A stretch of DNA of 64,000 nt from an uncultured Clostridia bacterium (lineage in GTDB: Bacteria; Bacillota; Clostridia; Oscillospirales; UBA644). Position 1 is the first letter of the stretch; every line of letters starts with the position of its first letter. Position numbers and translations under genes: made by a program. The notes beneath the pieces were generated by a model, which did no database searches, was not told where the DNA came from, and saw only the letters and a program-made list of their open reading frames with translations. The stretch lies in NCBI GenBank assembly GCA_948443805.1, contig CAOJUB010000003.1, forward strand, positions 1 through 64,000, written 5' to 3'. Positions 58,787-64,000 of the stretch are shown in pieces.

Positions 58787-58877
58787 AAATGCGGTATGAG
58801 ACCGATACCGTTCGGCATATAGATAGTGTGGCGGCGTTTTCTTTGCCGCCTTGCAACAGAAAGGTATGAGAGAGAAC

Positions 58878-60197
58878 ATGGGATTATATGAGGATTTGGT
58901 AAACCGGAAGGAAAAACTGTCTTTGGTTGGGCTTGGTTATGTCGGGCTGCCGATTGCCGTAGCATTTGCTAAAAAAGTAGATGTGATCGGTTTTGATCTC
59001 AGCGCAGAGAAAATCCGTCTTTATCAGTCCGGCGTAGACCCGACCAACGAGGTCGGAGATGAGGCGGTTCGGAATACGTCGGTCGATTTTACTTCGGAGG
59101 AAAAAAAGCTGCGTGAGGCAAAATTTCATATTGTTGCCGTGCCTACTCCGGTAAATCAGGATAAAACGCCGGATTTGAAACCGGTTGTCAGCGCCAGTGA
59201 AATCGTTGGCCGGAATCTGGTTAAAGGGTCTGTTGTTGTGTATGAATCAACCGTTTATCCCGGCGTTACCGAGGATATCTGCATTCCGATTCTGGAAAAG
59301 GAATCCGGACTTCGCTGCGGCGCTGATTTTAAGGTCGGCTATTCTCCCGAAAGAATTAATCCCGGCGATAAGGTTCACCGGCTGGAAAATATCCGGAAAA
59401 TTGTTTCCGGTATGGATTCGGAATCTCTGGAAGAGATTGCAAGCGTGTATGAACTGGTGATTGAGGCCGGCGTTCACCGCGCTTCCGGTATTAAAGTGGC
59501 GGAAGCGGCAAAAGTGGTGGAAAACAGCCAGCGGGATATCAATATCGCTTTTATGAATGAACTGGCTATGGTTTTTGACCGGATGGGGATTGATACCAAC
59601 GAGGTCGTTGACGCTATGGATACCAAGTGGAACGCGCTCGGTTTCCGGCCCGGGCTGGTCGGCGGGCACTGTATCGGCGTTGATCCTTATTATTTTGTTT
59701 ATGAAGCCGAAAAGTTGGGCTATCACAGCCAGATTGTTCTTTCCGGCCGGAAAGTCAATGACGGCATGGGGGCTTTTGTCGCTGATGCGGCGATCAAAAA
59801 ACTGATTCAGGCCAACAAAAAGGTTCGGGATGCGCGCGTTTTTATTTTCGGTTTGACTTTTAAAGAAAACTGCCCGGATATCCGGAACAGTAAAGTAGAA
59901 GATATTATCAGCCGGCTGCGGGAATATTGCATCGAACCGCTGGTTGTCGATCCCCGTGCGGACCGGGAGGAAGCGGCAAGGGAATACGGCGTTTGCCTGA
60001 CTGATTTTTCGGAAGTCAAAGAGGCGGACTGCATTATATTTGCGGTGGCGCACGATGAGTTCCGCAAACTGACCCTTGCTGAGATCGGAGATTTTTACGG
60101 AAATTTTCCGGCGGACGAAAAAGTGTTGATCGACGTGAAAGGCCTCTTTTCTCAGGACGAACTGAAGGCGGCCGGATATACCTATTGGAGACTGTGA
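58878..60197 (+). CDS. UDP-sugar (UDP-HexNAc) 6-dehydrogenase
   Basis: A 439-residue enzyme that oxidises the 6-OH of a UDP-sugar to the uronic acid in two NAD-dependent steps. LVGLGYVGLPIAVAFAKKVD is the NAD loop; VPTPVNQDKTPDLKPV and STVYPGVTEDICIPILEKES follow; the catalytic Cys is in GLVGGHCIGVDPYYFVYEAE; the C-terminal part has GLTFKENCPDIRNSKVEDII. These features match WbpA/TviB/WecC-type UDP-GlcNAc or UDP-GalNAc dehydrogenases. ATG at 58878 has GAGAG five bases before; ATG at 58866 is also possible. Last gene of the operon, ending at the strong terminator 60238. Confidence 0.92.
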   Translation: MGLYEDLVNRKEKLSLVGLGYVGLPIAVAFAKKVDVIGFDLSAEKIRLYQSGVDPTNEVGDEAVRNTSVDFTSEEKKLREAKFHIVAVPTPVNQDKTPDLKPVVSASEIVGRNLVKGSVVVYESTVYPGVTEDICIPILEKESGLRCGADFKVGYSPERINPGDKVHRLENIRKIVSGMDSESLEEIASVYELVIEAGVHRASGIKVAEAAKVVENSQRDINIAFMNELAMVFDRMGIDTNEVVDAMDTKWNALGFRPGLVGGHCIGVDPYYFVYEAEKLGYHSQIVLSGRKVNDGMGAFVADAAIKKLIQANKKVRDARVFIFGLTFKENCPDIRNSKVEDIISRLREYCIEPLVVDPRADREEAAREYGVCLTDFSEVKEADCIIFAVAHDEFRKLTLAEIGDFYGNFPADEKVLIDVKGLFSQDELKAAGYTYWRL

Positions 60198-60237
60198 GGA
60201 CGGCTTGACCGGAAGGGGTCGAAGGCCGAAGAACGAC

Positions 60238-60276
60238 AAATCCCGGAACGGCAGAAAGCCGTTCCGGGATTTTTTA
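60238..60276. terminator. Strong bidirectional terminator between the polysaccharide operon and the two-component genes
   Basis: A perfect 15-bp stem, AAATCCCGGAACGGC (60238-60252) with GCCGTTCCGGGATTT (60258-60272), loop AGAAA, then a T-run. It works in both directions. Confidence 0.9.
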
Positions 60277-60299
60277 TTGTTTTTCTGTGATTTGGTTCT

Positions 60300-61484
60300 T
60301 TATGATATTGTTACCGTAAAAATGTTCCGGCTGTTCCGGCAGTCGACCGAAATGGTTCCATGATGGGCGGAAACAATTGTTTTTGCAATCGAAAGGCCTA
60401 ATCCGTAACTTCCGTTTTCCCGGCTTCTTGCTTTGTCCACGCGATAAAAGCGGTCGAAAATCTTCTTTCGGTCTGCATAGGGAATTTCCGGTCCGGTATT
60501 GGATACCTGTAAAATGGTTTTTCCGCGGTTTTGCTGCAGAAGAACGCTGATTTTGCCGCCCGGTTCGGTATATTTTACGGCATTGTCCGTCAGGATGGCC
60601 GCAACCCGGCCGAGCTGTTCCTGATTGCCGGAAAGAAAGACGGATTCCTGCAGCGAAACGGAAAGATCCACCTGTTTTTCATAGGCAATGCTTTCAAAAG
60701 GCATAACCGCGCCGCGCACCGTTTCGGTCAGATCAAATCTCTGAAAGGAGAGTTTGTTTTCTGTTGTTTCCATGCGGGTCAGCGTCAGCATATTATTGAC
60801 CAGTCCGCTCATTTTATAGGCTTCGTTTTTGATGTAACCGAGCCATTTGCTTTCTCCGATTTCCGATTCCAGCGTATCGGCGTTCGCCGTAATTACGGCG
60901 AGGGGGGTTTTCAGTTCGTGGCTGACATCGGAAACAAAAATCTTTTGTTTGTGAAAGGCTTCTTCGATCGGCTTTGTCAGCCATTTGGCAAGAAAAAGGA
61001 CCATGCAGAAGAGCAGAAACAGCCCCATGCTTCCAAAAATAAGAGAATAAAGCCCGACCGCCCGGATATTGGCTTCGGTGATCCGGTTATCCATAAAAAC
61101 GATCAGTTTTCCGTACGATTCATCCTTTACGGTATACAGCATATGGTCGATCGCGCCGCTGTTCTTCCCCCGGATCAGCACTTTTGTTGCAAGAGCGGCC
61201 AGCTGTTCGTCGGTATACATGGCGTTGTTTTCGGAAACGGATTTAAAGGCGTTTCCGTACATATCGATAAATACCCGGAAAAAACGGTAAGAAAAAAGGG
61301 ATGAATTTTCCTCCGATGCGATCAGCATTTCTCCGGAAGAGGCAACTTCGTTCAGATAATGAAACGCCTCTTGCTGGCTGGCGTTATAGTTGACTATATT
61401 GACCGCGACGAGAATGCCGATGGTGACGGATGAAAGGATCGCCATCAGGATCGCCGTAATCTGAATCTGTAGTTTTCGTATCAT
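60300..61484 (-). CDS. Sensor histidine kinase
   Basis: A 394-residue membrane sensor. Helix 1 is ITAILMAILSSVTIGILVAV (about residues 10-29), an outside loop of about 130 residues follows, then helix 2 LIFGSMGLFLLFCMVLFLAK. The dimerisation domain holds the phosphorylated His in FVSDVSHELKTPLAVITANA, and the ATPase has ILTDNAVKYTEPGG (N box), GLGLSIAKTIV (G2) and DRFYRVDKARS (F box). The gene starts three bases after the regulator stop, so they form one operon. The position beside HtrA resembles CssS of Bacillus, but the sensing loop is not recognisably alike. Confidence 0.93.
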   Translation of the reverse strand: MIRKLQIQITAILMAILSSVTIGILVAVNIVNYNASQQEAFHYLNEVASSGEMLIASEENSSLFSYRFFRVFIDMYGNAFKSVSENNAMYTDEQLAALATKVLIRGKNSGAIDHMLYTVKDESYGKLIVFMDNRITEANIRAVGLYSLIFGSMGLFLLFCMVLFLAKWLTKPIEEAFHKQKIFVSDVSHELKTPLAVITANADTLESEIGESKWLGYIKNEAYKMSGLVNNMLTLTRMETTENKLSFQRFDLTETVRGAVMPFESIAYEKQVDLSVSLQESVFLSGNQEQLGRVAAILTDNAVKYTEPGGKISVLLQQNRGKTILQVSNTGPEIPYADRKKIFDRFYRVDKARSRENGSYGLGLSIAKTIVSAHHGTISVDCRNSRNIFTVTIS

Positions 61485-61487
61485 GTA

Positions 61488-62165
61488 TCAGTTTTCCTCC
61501 AGCGTGTAGCCGATGCCGCGAACCGCTTTGATTTTCACCTTTGAACCGATGAATTTTATTTTTTTCCGGGTAAACGAAACATACACTTCGGCGCTGTTAT
61601 ATTCCGCTTCGCTTTCAAATCCCCAGACTTTTTCAACGATTTGTTCCTTGGTGATGATTTGATTCTGATTCCGGAGCATATATTCCAGCAGCTGAAATTC
61701 TTTTTGGCCGAGCTGCATGGTTTTTTTTGTCTCGCGGCTGGAGATGACGCAGCGTTTGGTGTCGAGGATCAGATCCCCGAACGAGAGGGTCTGGTCTTCC
61801 ATTTCACCTTTCCGCCGGGAGATCGCCCGGAGCCGGGCAAGCAGCTCCTGCAGCTGAAACGGTTTGGTCAGATAATCGTCGGCGCCGTTGTCCAGACCTT
61901 CTACCTTATCTTCGGTTTCAGACCGTGCCGTCAGCATTAAAACCGGGGTGGCAATTTTTTCGGCTCGAAGTTCTTTCAGCACGTCGATTCCGTTTTTTTT
62001 CGGAAGCATAATATCCAGAATAATCACATCGTAGATTCCTGTCAGCGCCTGATCCATGCCTTCTATGCCGTCGAAGGCAAGATCAACGGTGTAGTTTTCT
62101 CTTTTCAGCGAGGCTTCCAGCGCTTCTGCAAGGGCGCGTTCGTCTTCAACCAGCAGCAGTCTCAT
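61488..62165 (-). CDS. OmpR-family response regulator
   Basis: A 225-residue regulator. The receiver has LLVEDERALAEALE (acidic pocket), DVIILDIMLPKKNG (phosphorylated Asp near 51) and DDYLTKPFQLQEL (Lys). The C-terminal winged helix contains LGQKEFQLLEYML and VYVSFTRKKIKFIGSK, then VRGIGYTLEEN. Members bind direct repeats with an 11-bp period. A matching pair of repeats lies upstream of its own start and upstream of the divergent HtrA gene, so self-activation and control of HtrA are likely (inference). It is co-transcribed with the kinase. Confidence 0.95.
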   Translation of the reverse strand: MRLLLVEDERALAEALEASLKRENYTVDLAFDGIEGMDQALTGIYDVIILDIMLPKKNGIDVLKELRAEKIATPVLMLTARSETEDKVEGLDNGADDYLTKPFQLQELLARLRAISRRKGEMEDQTLSFGDLILDTKRCVISSRETKKTMQLGQKEFQLLEYMLRNQNQIITKEQIVEKVWGFESEAEYNSAEVYVSFTRKKIKFIGSKVKIKAVRGIGYTLEEN

Positions 62166-62213
62166 CGGAATTTCCTTTCTTGTTGCATCGGATTAATTTT
62201 TCTTCTATCTGTA

Positions 62214-62245
62214 TTGTATCATTGAAACTTGAAAAAAACTTGAAA
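62214..62245 (-). promoter_or_regulatory. Promoter with direct-repeat operator of the two-component operon
   Basis: On the minus strand a TACAAT -10 box (plus 62214-62219) is preceded not by a -35 match but by TTTCAAG-TTTT-TTTCAAG (repeats starting 11 bp apart, plus 62228-62245) and a third TTTCAAT. This is the usual layout of an OmpR-family activator site. Confidence 0.55.
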
Positions 62246-62297
62246 TTTAACCGGGGGCTTTTTCTGTTTTTTGAACTTTTTTTGACTTTGGCTTTGA

Positions 62298-62330
62298 TTC
62301 AATCTTTTTTCAAGGAAAAAACGGTAAACT
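62298..62330 (+). promoter_or_regulatory. Promoter with direct-repeat operator of the HtrA-type protease gene
   Basis: TTCAA (62298-62302) and TTCAA (62309-62313), 11 bp apart with a T-rich spacer, lie just before a TAAACT -10 box (62325-62330). The arrangement copies that of the divergent two-component promoter. Confidence 0.5.
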
Positions 62331-62361
62331 ATGCCCGTAAATAAAATACCGGAAAGGAAAG

Positions 62362-63741
62362 ATGATCATGAGTGATTTCAATCTCAATCAAGGTTTCGGG
62401 GAGGAAACGAACGAACCGAAAATCTTTCGCGGAGAGATCACCGGCAGGGAAAATCAAGAACAAACAGTTTATCCGGTGAGCAATCCGGTTCCTCCTTCTG
62501 CCTATGACGCCCGGCAGACATTCCGGACGCCGGAACCGCCGAAACCAAAAAAGAAAAAGAAATTTCTGGGGGTGATCGCCCTTGCCTGTGTTTTCGGCCT
62601 GGTTGCAGGAATCGTCTTTCAGGGTGTGAATCTGGCCGGAAATTTGCTGTTCGGCGGCAAACAACAGAAGGCTACAACCTTATCGCCTGCGGTAATCCAG
62701 ACGGCAACCGGCGGGGAATCCGGTTCGGTAACCGATGTCAGCGCGGTGACCGAAGCGGTTATGCCGGCCATGGTTTCGATTAATGTGGTGGCGACAAAAA
62801 CCATGCAGAATAACAGTTTCGGTGGCTTTTTCGGAGGCTTTGGAAATAATTATGAATACGAAACCCAGGGAAGCGGTTCCGGTATCGTTATTTCCGATAC
62901 AGAAACGGAACTTCTGATTGTAACAAATAATCATGTTGTCGAAGATGCAACGGCGATCAGCGTAACCTTTATCGACGGAAATTCGTATGACGCTACGATA
63001 AAAGGGACGGATTCCGATTTTGATCTGGCAGTGATTTCGATTCAGAAATCGTTGATTTCAGAAGAAACCATGCAGGCGATCAAAGTGGCGGTTTTAGGGG
63101 ATTCGACAACACTGAAACTCGGAGAACCGGCAGTTGCTATCGGCAATGCGCTCGGGTTTGGCCAGGCGGTTACCGTCGGTTATATCAGCGTTGTTTCGCG
63201 CGAAGTTCAGTTAACCGACAATACCATGACGCTGATTCAGACCGATGCGGCGATCAATCCAGGCAATTCCGGCGGCGCGCTGGTGAATATGCGGGGCGAG
63301 GTCGTTGGTATCAATTCCAGCAAGTATAGCTCTACCGATGTGGAAGGCATTGGTTTTGCCATTCCGATCAGCGATGCCATCCCGGTTATTAACGACCTGA
63401 TGAATGAAACCAATTTACCCGAAGAACAGCAGGGATATCTGGGAATCCGGGGCGCTGATGTGACTTCTTCCTATCAGAAAACCTTCGGATGGCCGAAAGG
63501 TATTTTTGTATCAAGCGTGACGGCCGGTTCTCCCGCAGCTCTTGCCGGAATGCGGGCACAGGATATTATTGTCAGCTTTGACGGCAGGGAAACTTTGTCG
63601 ATGGATGCTTTGCAGGCACGCCTGAAACGGAAAACCTCCGGCGATCAGGTTGAGGTGATTGTGCAGCGCCAGAACGCCGATGGCAGCTTTGCCGAGGTTT
63701 CTATGACGGTAACGCTGATTTCCCGGTCGCAGGCGGAATAA
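62362..63741 (+). CDS. HtrA/DegP-like membrane serine protease with PDZ domain
   Basis: A 459-residue S1C protease. A cytoplasmic Pro/Lys-rich leader of 65 residues precedes one membrane helix (FLGVIALACVFGLVAGIVF), placing the protease outside. The catalytic triad is His in IVTNNHVVED, Asp in TDSDFDLAVISI and Ser in NPGNSGGALV near residue 302. The C-terminal PDZ domain (GYLGIRGADV, FVSSVTAGSPAALAGMRAQD) recognises unfolded tails. It degrades or refolds misfolded exported proteins. ATG 62362 or 62368 follow GGAAAGGAAAG. A divergent two-component pair with shared operator repeats suggests stress control, as for CssRS-htrA in Bacillus. Confidence 0.94.
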   Translation: MIMSDFNLNQGFGEETNEPKIFRGEITGRENQEQTVYPVSNPVPPSAYDARQTFRTPEPPKPKKKKKFLGVIALACVFGLVAGIVFQGVNLAGNLLFGGKQQKATTLSPAVIQTATGGESGSVTDVSAVTEAVMPAMVSINVVATKTMQNNSFGGFFGGFGNNYEYETQGSGSGIVISDTETELLIVTNNHVVEDATAISVTFIDGNSYDATIKGTDSDFDLAVISIQKSLISEETMQAIKVAVLGDSTTLKLGEPAVAIGNALGFGQAVTVGYISVVSREVQLTDNTMTLIQTDAAINPGNSGGALVNMRGEVVGINSSKYSSTDVEGIGFAIPISDAIPVINDLMNETNLPEEQQGYLGIRGADVTSSYQKTFGWPKGIFVSSVTAGSPAALAGMRAQDIIVSFDGRETLSMDALQARLKRKTSGDQVEVIVQRQNADGSFAEVSMTVTLISRSQAE

Positions 63742-63749
63742 CTGAAAAG

Positions 63750-63789
63750 AAAAGCAAGGCAGTTCATCAGGAACCGCCTTGCTTTTTTT
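63750..63789 (+). terminator. Rho-independent terminator of the HtrA-type protease gene
   Basis: AAAAGCAAGGC-AGTTC pairs with GAAC-CGCCTTGCTTTT over ATCAG, followed by a T-run. Confidence 0.85.
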
Positions 63790-63872
63790 CGGAATTTAAG
63801 GCTGCAAAAAAGTAATCCGACCATCCGGTTGCATAATCCGTTCCGGATAACTGCTTTTTTTCGGTGTAAAAT

Positions 63873-64000
63873 TCATGTTATATTTGATAAAAATGGGTTT
63901 TCTTTGAAAGGCTGCGCAGGAATATGACTGTAACGGATTGTTGTTGGATGATAGCTTGCGATTCGCTTCCAATCGTCTTTTAGCTTTTGATTTTTTTCAT
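63873..64000 (-). CDS. Possible 3' end of a gene leaving the window
   Basis: On the minus strand an open frame of about 42 codons enters from beyond the window edge and stops at TGA (63873-63875). It reads KLKDDWKRIASYHPTT, then SHIPAQPFKENPFLSNIT. It has no family mark and its third positions are more AT-rich than in neighbouring genes. It could be the C-terminus of a real gene or chance. Confidence 0.3.
   Translation of the reverse strand, partial: EKNQKLKDDWKRIASYHPTTIRYSHIPAQPFKENPFLSNIT

Noticed and set aside
59247..60239. Minus-strand open frame of 330 codons opposite the UDP-sugar dehydrogenase
   Set aside because: Antisense shadow of a gene with clear dehydrogenase motifs.
1..64000. 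CRISPR arrays, insertion sequences and prophage
   Set aside because: I saw no spaced direct-repeat array, no transposase or integrase, and no phage structural gene; the NlpC/P60 gene resembles phage endopeptidases but stands alone.

Overview
The window reads as chromosomal DNA from a Gram-positive gut-type Clostridium relative, probably an uncultured Ruminococcaceae/Oscillospirales-like bacterium. The evidence is the Firmicutes gene order yicC-remA-gmk-rpoZ-priA-def-fmt-(Zn peptidase)-rlmN-stp-prkC-rsgA, PASTA-kinase signalling, RemA and DUF1292 proteins, TTGACA-17-TATAAT promoters throughout, and three secreted or cell-wall proteins ending in dockerin repeats with a recurring RYLAKW helix. 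I see no prophage, transposase or CRISPR array. The assignment to a family is inference.

Layout. 1-11.3 kb: a dockerin-bearing glucosaminidase (minus), class II fructose-bisphosphate aldolase, a two-gene type IIA topoisomerase, a DUF1846 protein, the MntP manganese exporter and a dockerin-bearing BspA-type leucine-rich protein. 11.3-24.5 kb: a small redox operon (GNAT, NapH-like ferredoxin, TlpA-like thioredoxin lipoprotein); a MerR regulator with pentapeptide-like C-terminus behind a textbook MerR promoter; prephenate dehydrogenase; a CBS protein; an NlpC/P60 hydrolase with dockerin; a membrane protein; an SDR reductase; a 6S RNA; DUF1292; PnuC; and several metabolic or transport genes. 24.6-31 kb: GH31 glycosidase, a flavin-reductase-like protein, an FprA flavodiiron protein and one long gene split by a single in-frame TAG. 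31.1-32.1 kb: an AT-rich, decayed nucleotidyltransferase gene against the 3' end of tRNA-Leu(GAG). 32.2-45.2 kb: the conserved housekeeping run, with two tandem nucleoside-hydrolase-like genes added after rsgA. 45.2-47 kb: MgtE behind a long structured leader. 47-60.2 kb: a surface-polysaccharide operon (epimerase, two glycosyltransferases, polymerase-like membrane protein, capsule-synthesis-like transferase, flippase, CMP-nonulosonate synthetase, a frameshifted NeuD-like acyltransferase, fucokinase/GDP-fucose pyrophosphorylase, UDP-sugar dehydrogenase). 60.3-63.8 kb: a histidine kinase/response regulator pair divergent from an HtrA-type protease.

How the parts work together. The housekeeping run joins translation start and formyl-methionine processing (fmt, def), nucleotide supply (gmk), RNA polymerase (rpoZ), replication restart (priA) and ribosome maturation (rlmN, rsgA) with Ser/Thr phospho-signalling. 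The polysaccharide operon would make, activate, transfer, flip and polymerise a fucose-, uronate- and nonulosonate-containing glycan. The HtrA protease and its neighbouring two-component system look like a CssRS-style envelope-stress circuit, because the same 11-bp-period direct repeat sits before both divergent promoters.

The most interesting leads are the shared operator at the two-component/HtrA junction, the three-way-junction attenuator before mgtE, the TAG-interrupted membrane protein, the poly-G frameshift in the polysaccharide cluster, and the dockerins on cell-wall hydrolases. I do not see a single clear-cut new defence or mobile system.
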